Positions 9,570 through 18,862 of a stretch of 64,000 bases of DNA are shown here, one piece after another. The notes under the pieces were generated by a model that was not told where the DNA came from, made no database searches, and worked only from the letters and a program-made list of their open reading frames with translations. The translations under genes and the position numbers were made by a program. Position 1 is the first letter of the stretch, and each line of letters begins with the position of its first letter. Source of the stretch: Pinus tabuliformis (taxonomy: Eukaryota > Streptophyta > Pinopsida > Pinales > Pinaceae); NCBI GenBank assembly GCA_031772625.1, contig CM062813.1:767436720-767500719 (forward strand). Direction: 5' to 3'.

Positions 9570-10612
9570 TGTTATAGACATTTTTGTGCCTTACAACTCC
9601 AAGCATAAAATGTCCATAAACCAAGGGCTCCTAAGTCCCTAAAACTGTTTTTCTAACCCCTAAAGGAACAAGGTCAACAGATTACAGCTTCTCCCAGAAG
9701 TTCTCCACCTGAAACTGCTCAGAATAAGTCAAAACAGGATCATTTCAGCTGCTCCACTGGCTAGGTGCGTTGCATTGCACCTAAATACACTGGCTGGGTG
9801 CGTTGCAATGCACCTAAATACACTGTGAGGGTGCGTTGGGCGAGAAATGACAAATGGCAGTGTCATTCCACGAGGTGGAGAGACATTGGAAGCTTCCAGA
9901 ATCTTCTCCTATGACACTTGCCTCACTGAATTCGACCAAGGATGAGTAAGAGGCCTTCAGTCTCCAAGTGGAAGCAAGAACTGACAAAGAGAAGACACTA
10001 ATCAAATCACAAGCTGACTCATCCTCCTTACACATATCTATATATGGATCCCTCATCCCAGAGATCCAGAGGCTGGAATTTTGCATATTGTAAGGAATTG
10101 CTGTTGGTTTTGAGGCAAACATCAGAGTATTGGGTGATCTATGCTTTGTTGGAGGTGAAGAGGGGTTTCTTTGCTGGGAGGTTGATGCTGGGTCAGGAAC
10201 CATCGGTTGTAACTCCTCCTGGATCTTTTCTTGTTTATCAATAAAAACTATTTGAGTTTTTCCTCCATGCTTTTGTATCATTGATGCTTGTTACATTTGT
10301 ATGGTTAACTTAAATCTGATCCTAAGTTGTTTATGAATATAGATCCATGTCTTTGTATAGTGTTCTTCTTCTGTGATCTTACAGGTACTTGGTGAAGCTA
10401 GGCAAGTAAGGGAGCAGGTAGCTGGAGACTGTCAAAGAAGAGAAGGATTGGATCAAAGGATTAGCGCAAGACACAGGTTGGTTCTTTCTATTCCTCTCTA
10501 TCTATAGTTCATAAAGGAAATACAAAAGTAGTTTTTCTCTGTTTGTTTCTAAGGCAGCTGTCACACCTTAGTGGGATAAAGCAGTTCTAAATAGACACTT
10601 TTCCCGGTAACA
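9570..10612 (+). repeat. 5' LTR of Tat-like element (1043 bp)
   Basis: It pairs with 16,332-17,367 with few differences; a short 'ttttcctc' stretch near 10,260 is missing from the 3' copy. It contains a 33-bp tandem repeat at 9756-9821. The minus-strand ORF 9814-10,281 recurs in the other LTR (16,576-16,965) but has no domain. Confidence 0.95.
9756..9840. repeat. 33-bp tandem repeat, 2.5 copies, in Tat-like LTR
   Basis: Units at 9756-9788 and 9789-9821, plus a partial third to ~9840. Each contains the hairpin-forming word GGTGCGTTGCATTGCACC or a one-base variant. The same array is in the 3' LTR at about 16,518-16,602. Confidence 0.9.
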
Positions 10613-10615
10613 AAA

Positions 10616-10634
10616 TGGCGACTCCACTGGGGAG
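10616..10634 (+). other. primer-binding site, Tat/Ogre type
   Basis: TGGCGACTCCACTGGGGAG, three bases after the LTR end. From memory it resembles the TGGCGACTC...GGGGA sites of plant Tat/Ogre elements, usually attributed to a tRNA-Arg primer. Confidence 0.75.
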
Positions 10635-12133
10635 AATGTCTAATTAGTTTGTTTGTGTATCTCTTTGTTGTTTGTTTCATAAACTTATAAGTAGCATTCG
10701 AACTGCATTTGCCATAACAAATGCAAAGTAGAAATCTGCTACTTCAATCCATTCACTGGATCTGTTTATGATTTGAACAGCTGATTCACAAACTATTTGA
10801 TTGCCCTTGTGATAGCTCTTAGACCCTCCTTAGATCTACCCCTGATTGTGCATTACTGATTGCTTTTACTCGGCCAAAAACCAAAGACTGAACTGCAAAC
10901 TGCGACCCAGAACCCGGACAGATTCTTGTTTCTGGCCCAGCGCAGGTACTGTTAAGAGATCCTGAATTTCAGCGCACTTCCCAAAAGGGCAACCTGCGCT
11001 GCAATGCAGTTTCTCTGTGTTACAGGTGCGCTGATCAGACTAGCCCTGTGCAGCTATGGTTCTTGTGCTTCATTCTTTCTAGTTCTGTCTCTGAATTTTG
11101 CTGCCTGTGATCAGTATATGTCTGTTTAAAACCCCTTTTCCTTGCTGTTATTCCGCCTCCTTTGTACAAAATAACTGTAGATGTTTTTGTGTGTTTGTTG
11201 AGTCGTTTACAGTTTTCCATTGCAAAAGTAGAATAGTCGTACTGTCGTCCTTTGATTTGGATCTGTCGCAAGTGTCGATTTCGATCATAGGAGGAAGTTT
11301 GATTGCTGTTGATGGTCGATTATACTGTTACTATTGCCTTTGGTCTGAATTTGTGATTTTCTAGTGTCAAAACGAGTATTCATTTCAAAATCGTAAAGTG
11401 TCGTAATCGTCTCTATCTTTTGATTTCGAAAAGAACTTGTTTATATTTGTCGCTTGAAAAGAAATTCAGATTTGTACATCAACTTTCTTTTTAGCATCAA
11501 TACTAAGAAAGTCGAAAACAAATACATGCATGTGCATTTGCATATAGACAGTCTGTTTGGCTTGATTTAGGAAAGTGCATTTACAGTGTGCTCTTTGCTC
11601 TTTGTGAAAAGATTGTGTCTTTCTTTTCCTCTAGTAGCTAGGATTTTCATTGCACAAAAGAGATAAAAGTTTGTTTATCATCTTTAGATTGCATTTTAGG
11701 AATTACATCTACATCTCGTGGTGAACCCAAAAGGAAAACTTCATAAGCAAGATCAATTTAAAATAAATTCAATGAATCTAACAACGCTTTGGAACTTAAC
11801 GCACAACATTTAGAGGTCTAGGCTAGAGACGTATTCCGGCGTCGTAAAGCCTGGTAACTGTTGTCCTCACTGATGGTTGGGTGATTCCTCCACTTTGAGA
11901 CAATAAGTGCCAGTACGGACTTGTGCTCCCACGTACCGTCGAGTATATTTTGGGAGACCCCTATAGGCTTAAATCCTTTATCCATAGGAAGCCGTGTCTG
12001 CCGCCCTATCGATCGCAATGCACTGAACACAGCATTCGGGAAGATTGACTGCCGTACCGTAAAAAGTATTCTGCAGTTTTGCGATTGGTTTGGTACTCCC
12101 TCTACCTAGACCTCCAGAGCAGTCCCTTTCATT
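10635..12133 (+). other. long untranslated leader of Tat-like element
   Basis: About 1.5 kb without a convincing ORF. It contains at least one clean hairpin (ACTTTCTT at 11,482-11,489 with AAGAAAGT at 11,505-11,512). No capsid-type Gag domain is recognisable in any frame, which is where one would be expected. Confidence 0.6.
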
Positions 12134-12256
12134 CCTTTTCAGACTCCTTAACGGAAAAGGTCCATCTGAGCACTTGTCACTTCAGGCTCATTAAAAATCG
12201 AAGGAGACTAGAGTCATCTTTTGTTTTTTCTCGACTCTTAAAAACTGAAAAAACAA
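12134..12256 (+). other. interleaved inverted repeats upstream of the Tat-like ORF (three units)
   Basis: Unit 1: CCTTTTC (12,134-12,140) pairs with GAAAAGG (12,154-12,160); its loop holds 'gactccttaa' but I find no clear partner for a second stem. Unit 2: TGAGC (12,167-12,171) with GCTCA (12,186-12,190), interleaved with GTCaCTTC (12,176-12,183) and GAAGgaGAC (12,200-12,208). Unit 3: AGAGTC (12,210-12,215) with GACTCT (12,233-12,238), interleaved with TTGTTTTTTC (12,221-12,230) and GAAAAAACAA (12,247-12,256). In units 2 and 3 the order stem1a-stem2a-stem1b-A-rich linker-stem2b is that of an H-type pseudoknot. The group ends 78 bases before the ATG. Confidence 0.75.
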
Positions 12257-12334
12257 GTTGTGTCAAAGCGTATAAAAATTTATTTTAAACGGAATATTCA
12301 TTACCCTTTCCTACGTTGATCTTGGGTTGAGAAA

Positions 12335-13903
12335 ATGGAGTCTACCAACCAAGGAATTCCCCTTGGAGGAAATCCTAGTCCCTTCTCCTCTTGGGGAGAT
12401 GTTGGTGCGCCCCATATGGCCACATTGTCGCTTCCAGGACTGACAATTGGTTTGCCTGTATGGCTCTTCTCAACCTCTGTCGTTCAGAACACCACTATTC
12501 CTGAACAATCGAATCAGCAATTAGACGAGTCCAGAGTTGCCCACCAACCTTCTACTTCCTCTAATTCTTCCTCTCCTCCTTCCTCTTCGCTTGATGGGGT
12601 TGGTAAAGCCAAAAGTCAAGTTCCTAAGGAGAAGAAGGAAAAGAAGAAGAAAGAGAAGAAGAAGAAGGAGCCAAAGGCAAATGGGGGAAAACGAGTGTCG
12701 TCTAACGAAAATCCACACACTGCACCGACCAGGCCTAAATCGCCATGTGTCATTTGCAAAGGAGACCACTTTCACAGAGATTGTCCTTGCATCCCTCGGA
12801 TCTTAAGGGACTGGTCTCCTCGTTTGCACAACCCGGTGTCGTCAACCTCTGATGATCATGTTGAAAGCACACCATCAACTAGTGAAAGTGAAGCCCCAGG
12901 ACAAAAAGGGAAATGTAGATTTCCTTGTAAACTGTGCGAAGGCGATCATGCCGTCCACCGTTGTCCCTTCTTAGACGAAGCTAAAAGAGTTTTGGATGAT
13001 CGTCCGGTTTCACCGTTACGACTTCCTCCTGGATATAAAAAACTCTTGCCGAGTCCGTCACTAGTTGAAAATCTGGCTGGCCCGCTCAGGTGGTCGGCTG
13101 AAGCACCTATCATTGAAGATAAACCATCTGGATCCATACCAGACGAAAGTCAAAAGGTCGAGGCGGCAGTTGACCCGGTCTTGCCTTCAGAGGTTTTATC
13201 TTCAGATGATACAGTCACTGAAGAGAACAAGGATGACACCGTCCAAATTCTCTTCATAAACACAGACTCCGACGAACATGGGGGCAATTTACCCATTCCT
13301 TTACCGCAGGAAGGAAGTTCGTCAGAGCCATACCCGGCCGTCTATTCGGTCCCACCTCCAAGCAACCTAGTTGTCTCCTTCGACTGGAATCAACTAGGCA
13401 GACCCCGTTTACCAGCAAGTGTACCATTCCGAATTATCGTTCAAATATATAGAATGGTTATGGCTGGTACCATCATAGATGAGGGGGCTTCTGTGAGTAT
13501 CCTTTCCTCAACTGCTTGGAAAGCGCTTGGTTCGCCATCGCTTTTGCCTGAGATGAGAAATCTGACAGGCTTTGATAAAGGAACCAGTCGACCTTTAGGG
13601 ATCCTTCCCAATGTGCCCATAACATTGAGAAGGAAAACAGTTCGCATGAACGTAATGGTAGTTCAAGGACCCCTGGATTACAATCTACTCCTTGGACGAG
13701 ACTATATTTATTGCATGGGAGCAATTGTCTCCTCACTCTTTAGAGTAATGTGTTTTCCGCACGAAGGAAGAGTGGTCAAGCTCGTGGACCAGCTTTCATT
13801 TCCCGGATCATACAGAGCAAATAGTCATATACCATCCCTGAATGGTCTTTTCACGCAAGAAATGTCTCAATATCCAGTCCGTCCTCCCGATGAGCGCGAG
13901 TAA
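12335..13903 (+). CDS. nucleocapsid-protease polyprotein of Tat-like element
   Basis: Intact 522-aa ORF. Residues 1-95 are low-complexity and S/P/N-rich; residues ~95-115 are a dense lysine/glutamate run likely to bind nucleic acid. Two CX2CX4HX4C zinc knuckles follow: C-V-I-C-K-G-D-H-F-H-R-D-C near residue 140 and C-K-L-C-E-G-D-H-A-V-H-R-C near residue 200. A retropepsin-like domain starts near residue 375, with active-site segment I-I-D-E-G-A-S-V-S-I-L and the C-terminal L-L-L-G-R-D-Y. D-E-G-A in place of D-T/S-G-A is, as I recall, the form found in this group of plant elements, so I do not call it a mutation. No capsid domain precedes the knuckles and no RT follows. The product would bind RNA and could cleave polyproteins inside the particle of a helper element. 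Confidence 0.85.
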   Translation: MESTNQGIPLGGNPSPFSSWGDVGAPHMATLSLPGLTIGLPVWLFSTSVVQNTTIPEQSNQQLDESRVAHQPSTSSNSSSPPSSSLDGVGKAKSQVPKEKKEKKKKEKKKKEPKANGGKRVSSNENPHTAPTRPKSPCVICKGDHFHRDCPCIPRILRDWSPRLHNPVSSTSDDHVESTPSTSESEAPGQKGKCRFPCKLCEGDHAVHRCPFLDEAKRVLDDRPVSPLRLPPGYKKLLPSPSLVENLAGPLRWSAEAPIIEDKPSGSIPDESQKVEAAVDPVLPSEVLSSDDTVTEENKDDTVQILFINTDSDEHGGNLPIPLPQEGSSSEPYPAVYSVPPPSNLVVSFDWNQLGRPRLPASVPFRIIVQIYRMVMAGTIIDEGASVSILSSTAWKALGSPSLLPEMRNLTGFDKGTSRPLGILPNVPITLRRKTVRMNVMVVQGPLDYNLLLGRDYIYCMGAIVSSLFRVMCFPHEGRVVKLVDQLSFPGSYRANSHIPSLNGLFTQEMSQYPVRPPDERE

Positions 13904-14414
13904 TTCGGAGGGATATGACTGAAACCCAGGGGGCATGCATCCTGGTCTGCTTCGGCAGGAAAACTTCGGGTATAAGGTAGGTTTCCGCGAGAGAATATGA
14001 CCTCTGTACTCCCGTCCGTGATTGGAAGAGGGAGTTGGACTGGAACAAGATCCTCTTGTCAAAGTTATGTCAGGGATGGTCACACTATACCATCCGTTCA
14101 CCTTTGTTTATTTCGGTAGACATTGCCAAAGAAGTGTTTTGTTTGCGCTGTGAATAGAACAATCTTTGGGTAACCTGTAAGAGGTAGGCCTCTCTTGGTA
14201 AAACAAATGTTTTGGCGGAGAGAAGTAGAGGTAACCTTGAAACTCTATTTTATACCTGGGGGCATGCAAACCTTTTGGAATGCAAGCAAAGAGCGATTAT
14301 TTATCTGTTTTTTGGATTAGTCGTTTCCTAACTTGCATAAAGAAAGGATGTGGGGCAAAACTCTAAAAGTTGTCGTTTTTATATGAGACATTCTTATCAC
14401 ATGACTGGATTAAT
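13904..14414 (+). other. 3' untranslated region after Tat-like ORF, first part
   Basis: No ORF with a domain. It holds a twice-used word 'gggggcatgca' (13,930 and 14,262). A small hairpin (GGATGG...CCATCC near 14,074-14,096) has a core 'ggtcacac.ataccatcc' that returns near 15,378. Confidence 0.5.
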
Positions 14415-15165
14415 CGAGCAGTGTTACCGCAAGGTTCAAGCTCGTTAAAAAATAAACCCGCATCGAGCAAATGTTTCCACCCGCGTTTAAGCTCATTAAA
14501 AAATGAACTATTCCCCGGTAAATAACCACCGTGAATGTAGTACTTCAGCCATTAAAGCCTTGGTCGTGTTTGCACCATCACCTCCACTTTTTCATTGGCC
14601 GATCATTCACCTCCATTTGATTGTTTACCCATTTTGAGGAACAGCTGCGAAGAGTGATTTCACTAGCCATCCTTGTGACACTGCCGTGATTGGAAAATTC
14701 CAAACCTTACCTGGAATCAGCTGCTACCTGTTTTATCACTCGTTCCTCAAAAGACGAGTCTTCTTTAAGCTCTTTTCAACTGACTCGTAAAATATGAAAA
14801 GATTGTCGAGTCCTTGGCCTTCCAGCTCGTTAAAGGGACAGGAAGTGCTATCCCTCCTCTAGATTTTAATCTTTTTGGACCTGAGGGATTATTGCACAAA
14901 AAGATCGAGCGCTTGTTTTGTTCGGCTCGTTAAAACTATCGAAAATTCATCCCTTCTGTATTGTTTTATACTTTTTCGGACTTAAGGGATTAGATGACGA
15001 AAAAGGAATTTTGGAGTTACCTTTACGTACCTTTTCAGACTCTCTAAAATTGAAAAGGACCGAGTTATCTTTGTCGTTAAACTCGTTAAAAAGATTAATA
15101 GCGACAAACTTGTCTTTAGACGAGAACGAGTTTCACTATCGCTAGGCTCGTTAAAACATAGCGAT
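14415..15165 (+). other. array of interleaved inverted repeats with pseudoknot-like layout
   Basis: Each unit has stem1a, stem2a, stem1b, an A-rich linker (often TTAAAA), then stem2b. U5: ACGAGTC (14,754)/GACTCGT (14,782), TCTTTTCA (14,771)/TGAAAAGA (14,795). U6: CGAG (14,807)/CTCG (14,826), CTTCC (14,819)/GGAAG (14,841). U7: ATCCCTC (14,850)/GAGGGAT (14,883), ATCTTTTTG (14,869)/CAAAAAGAT (14,897). U8: CGAGC (14,906)/GCTCG (14,925), TTCG (14,921)/CGAA (14,940). U9: ATCCCTT (14,949)/AAGGGAT (14,984), CTTTTTCG (14,971)/CGAAAAAG (14,998). U10: GAGT (15,014)/ACTC (15,039), CCTTTTCA (15,030)/TGAAAAGG (15,051). U11: CGAGTT (15,061)/AACTCG (15,080), TTTGTCG (15,070)/CGACAAA (15,102). U12: ACGAG (15,120)/CTCGT (15,147), ATCGCTA (15,138)/TAGCGAT (15,159). 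A weaker unit begins at 14,415. Stem sequences differ between units while pairing is kept, which argues for a selected RNA (or single-stranded DNA) fold. Function unknown. Confidence 0.8.
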
Positions 15166-16317
15166 GGGTTTGCCCGAAGGGAAAATTATAGAACAAGCAT
15201 ATGTTATCCTCCTCAAGCTTGACAAAAATAAAGAGGTACTGGTCAGCAATGACTGGGGAAAAATTGGGAAGAAAACTCAAAGAATCTTTATTGGTAGCAA
15301 GTCGCTCTTGAACATGACACTTCCACTCCGTGTCCGAGTCGGGTTGGGTTGTTTCATTCACCGGTCACATCGCCATGGTCACACCATACCATCCACATTT
15401 GGGGTTAATGCTACCAATCCATCACATCAGTGTCGCCGACATGTTCAAGAGAAGTCATCCAGAGAAGCCACCTGTGTCTCACCCACTACCATACATTATA
15501 CTCCATTCTTTCATGACCGCCACCCTGAACATTATATCATCAGATCGTTTTCACCTCCATCAAAATCATTTGCTCCGTTCCGTGTCATTGATGTGGGATT
15601 CATTAAGGCCCTCCTTTGACGGATCACTTCTTGTCGACATCAGCTCATTATCCAAGAAGTTGGTCTAGGAACACCCCATTCAGTACTTTGAAGCTTGCAT
15701 GCCTCAATGGCAAGTTTCTCACTTTCGGCGACAGGTTTACATCAATGACCTTCGACCGAAAGATTTTGCGTGGTGTTCGACGCCAAGTCCTTTATTCACA
15801 CCACGTGAATTGTACTGCAGTACCTTGAGGATCATTATCATTATCGGTGATTCCTCTCGCGCTTGTTAACAGTTTACATCATTGACTGGTAATCAAGCGA
15901 TGTCTTTCCATGTTCGACTTCAGGACATTTCTCACATGGATCGACTTGTACTTTGAGTGAAGATCGGACGAGATTGAAGACCCTAGATCTAGTTTCATCC
16001 ATCCGGGCTGCGATATATATCCAGGGAAATAAAGACATTAAATGTACAGCATTGCAGCACAGATAATCATCCTACCAAAAGGATGATGGCTCTATCAGAA
16101 TCATCAGTCTACACTCAGACGATTGTCTGTCCTATGTACATAAAAATGAATTTATAAAGCTGAGCATGGGAATGCCTGCCTCAGCTAGATCATGAAAACA
16201 GTATGAAGATAATGTATTGTATTGTATCTTATTACAGGTCTCCTCCCAGCATTGAAAGAACTTCGGATCCTCATAATAAAGCATTTCACCCGACACCAAA
16301 AGGTTAACGGCCTCATA
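15166..16317 (+). other. remainder of Tat-like internal region, no gene recognised
   Basis: An ORF at 15,164-15,619 (151 aa) overlaps the last structured unit by two bases and has no recognisable domain; other short ORFs here look like chance. No env, RT or integrase motif is seen. Confidence 0.5.
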
Positions 16318-16331
16318 CTTTAGGGGGCAAC
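16318..16331 (+). other. polypurine tract of Tat-like element
   Basis: The purine run AGGGGGC just upstream of the 3' LTR start (16,332) is in the correct place to prime plus-strand DNA synthesis. Confidence 0.6.
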
Positions 16332-17367
16332 TGTTATAGACATTTTTGTGCCTTACAAATCCAAGCATAAAATGTCCATAAACCAAGGGCTCCTAAGTCC
16401 CTAAAAGTGTTGTTCTAACCCCTAAAGGAACAAGGTCAAAAGATTACAGCTTCTCCCAGAAGTTCTCCACCTGAAATTGCTCAAAATAAGTCAAAACAGG
16501 ATCATTTCAGCTGCTCCACTGGCTAGGTACGTTGCATTGCACCTAAATACACTGGTTGGGTGCGTTGCAATGCACCTAAATACACTGTGAGGGTGCGTTG
16601 GGCGAGAAATGACAAATGGCAGTGTCATTCCGCGAGGTGGAGAGACAATGGAAGCTTCCAGAATCTTCTCCTATGACACTTGCTTCACTGAATTCGACCA
16701 AGGATGAGTAAGAGGCCTTCAGTCTCCAAGTGGAAGCAAGAACTGACAGAGAGAAGACACTAATCAAATCACAAGCTGACTCATCCTCCTTACACATATC
16801 TATATATGGATCCCTCATCCCAGAGATCCAGAGGCTAGAATTTTGCATATTGTAAGGAATTGCTGTTGGTTTTGAGGCAAACATCAGAGTATTGGGTGAT
16901 CTATGCTTTGTTGGAGGTGAAGAGGGGCTTCTTTGTTGGGAGGTTGATGCTGGGTCAGGAACCATCGGTTGTAACTCCTCCTGGATCTTTTCTTGTTTAT
17001 CAATAAAAACTATTTGAGTCCATGCTTTTGTATCATTGATGCTTGTTACATTTGTATGGTTAACTTAAATCTGATCCTAAGTTGTTTATGAATATAGATC
17101 CATGTCTTTGTATAATGTTCTTCTTCTGTGATCTTACAGGTACTTGGTGAAGCTGGGCAAGTAAGGGAGCAGGTAGCTGGAGACTGTCAAAGAAGAGAGG
17201 GATTGGATCAAAGGATTAGCGCAAGACACAGGTTGGTTCTTTCTATTCCTCTCTATCTATAGTTCATAAAGGAAATACAAAAGTAGTTTTTCTCTGTTTG
17301 TTTCTAAGGCAGTTGTCACACCTTAGTGGGATAGAGCAGTTCTAAATAGACACTTTTCCCGGTAACA
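16332..17367 (+). repeat. 3' LTR of Tat-like element (1036 bp)
   Basis: Near-identical to 9570-10,612, ending CCCGGTAACA, followed by the TSD agggt. High identity implies this insertion is much younger than the copia element it sits in. Confidence 0.95.
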
Positions 17368-17372
17368 AGGGT

Positions 17373-17722
17373 CAACACAGATTAGAAGTAGAGGTAGATT
17401 CAGCATCACGAGGCATCCATACTGACCAGGATGTTAGTTTTTGGGTGACGGTTCAGTTGCTTACTTCTCGGAAACTGAGTTGCAGTGCAGTAGTTAGCAA
17501 TGGCAATGCTATGGGTAGCATGATGCAACATTTTGAGAGGGAGTTGCAGTACAAATGTAGTAGTGGCAATGGCAGAGTCATGGGCAGCAGTATAGGAAGC
17601 AACGGTGTAGTGGATGAAGGGAAGTAGGTCAAGCATCAACAACATAGAGAACTGATGCAGTGGATCAACGTAGTACTTCTATTGAGAAGTATTGCTAAAG
17701 CACATTCCTTGCTAAGATGGAG
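17373..17722 (+). other. internal region of gag-only copia, right of nested insertion
   Basis: Continues 9362-9569. It has no pol motif and is rich in 'agtagnnnnggcaatggca' words. It ends with a short purine stretch (gctaagatggag) directly before the 3' LTR, which may serve as the polypurine tract. Confidence 0.55.
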
Positions 17723-18862
17723 TGTTGATTTTGGGTAGCATCAAATGTGCTCTAGCTCCAAAATTTTGTGTAGGGGCTAGAACACATGATATCTCCAGAT
17801 CCCAGAAATTGTTTGGACAAATTCCACCCGGATGAGGAGTTATTAAAGTAATTAATATTTTTAATGGGTTCTTATGTCTAAACTTAGGAAAATAAAATAT
17901 TAATGTGTATTAATAAAAATATGGGTGGGAAGGTTCTAAGTGACGAGGATCAACCTTATTTTAATCTTAGTCATCGATTAGAGATTAGATCACGACCGTT
18001 GATTCATCAAGAGGAAAAGTATAAGAGGAGGCTTAAGGGTCAGTTGGAGACACACCAAGAGATCAAAGAGTTTGATTTTTCTGGGGCATGGTTTGTTAAG
18101 AAAGTCGAGATAAGTGATCTGATTTGCAATGAGAGAGACAGTTCGGCAGAGGCACTTCAATCCAAGGCCGAGGATACATATCATAGAGACATAACAGAAA
18201 TAGGAGAGACAACACAACTCCAGAGAGGGTGATGTAGAAGCTAGAGGGGCTGACACAATTCCTTAGATGCAGCGCTAGGGTTTTCTGTGGAGCAGAGAGA
18301 GCAACAATTCAACATATCGACTTCTGAGCAAGGGAGGCTCACTTGGAGTGTGACGCGGCTCCTAGAGAAGGTGACACACAGTTCCAACGCAAATCTTGGA
18401 GCAACCATCGTTGCCCAACATTGGGAACAACAGTTGTCATCTGTGGGGTTTGATCATCTAGTTGCTATATTGCCAAACTATATGTCTCTGGATAGAGGTA
18501 CTTCTTCCAGGTTTATTCTCTACTGGGTGAGCCGGATTTGGCACCCTAGTTGTATTCAGAAATCTGCTTAATAATACAAAACCGTATTCAGAAATCTGCT
18601 TAATAATACAAACCCTTTATATGTTGCACCAGTTTTCCTGAATTGTGTTTTTCAGGGGATGATTGTCCAAAAATAACGGTGCCCCTTGTGTGATTGTCTC
18701 AATTTATTTCATTTCATGATCTGTATGTATGTGTAGGGTGCAATAGTGTTTTCATCATTGTTTAAGTAATTAAATAACTTGTTGAATGTAAATAACAAGT
18801 AGGAGATAATAAACCAGTGATTGCAATAGGATTTCTGATGTGTAGATTCATAAATTCTCACA
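17723..18862 (+). repeat. 3' LTR of gag-only copia (1140 bp)
   Basis: It runs from TGTTGATTTTGGGTAGCAT to ATTCTCACA. It is diverged from the split 5' LTR. It carries a private 32-bp tandem duplication (units starting 18,552 and 18,584) absent from the 5' copy. Confidence 0.9.

Larger units (their letters stand above)
9570..17367 (+). mobile_element. non-autonomous Tat/Ogre-like Ty3-gypsy LTR element (7798 bp)
   Basis: The LTRs are TGTTATAGACATTTTTGTG...CCCGGTAACA at 9570-10,612 and 16,332-17,367, nearly identical to each other. The duplicated pentamer agggt lies at 9565-9569 and 17,368-17,372. The primer-binding site is of the Tat/Ogre type, and a purine tract precedes the 3' LTR. The only recognisable gene is a nucleocapsid-protease ORF (12,335-13,903). 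There is no RT, RNase H, integrase or capsid domain in 5.7 kb of internal sequence, so it should depend on a relative in trans. The non-coding parts carry the interleaved inverted-repeat array (12,134-12,256 and 14,415-15,165). Confidence 0.85.
2167..18862 (+). mobile_element. gag-only Ty1/copia LTR retrotransposon with two nested insertions
   Basis: The outer element runs from the LTR start TGTTGATTTTGGGTAGCAT (2167) to the LTR end ...ATTCTCACA (18,862). Without its two passengers (2313-6925 and 9570-17,367) it is about 4.3 kb. It has LTRs of ~1.1 kb, an initiator-Met primer-binding site (7874), a Gag with zinc knuckle (8496-9361), about 550 bp of non-pol sequence, and the 3' LTR. No protease, integrase or reverse transcriptase is visible, so it would need enzymes in trans. 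The flanking pentamers gatat (2162-2166) and tctat (18,863-18,867) match at 3 of 5 positions, which fits a decayed target duplication. Confidence 0.75.

Noticed and set aside
9814..10281. 155-aa minus-strand ORF, conserved in both LTRs of the Tat-like element
   Set aside because: Conservation follows from LTR identity; no domain, and it opposes the element's transcription.
12521..12775. Minus-strand arginine/leucine-rich ORF
   Set aside because: Antisense shadow of the lysine-rich stretch of the nucleocapsid-protease ORF.
15164..15619. 151-aa ORF downstream of the structured array, possible extra protein of the Tat-like element
   Set aside because: No domain, repeat or hydrophobic pattern that I can recognise; an overlapping ORF in another frame is nearly as long.
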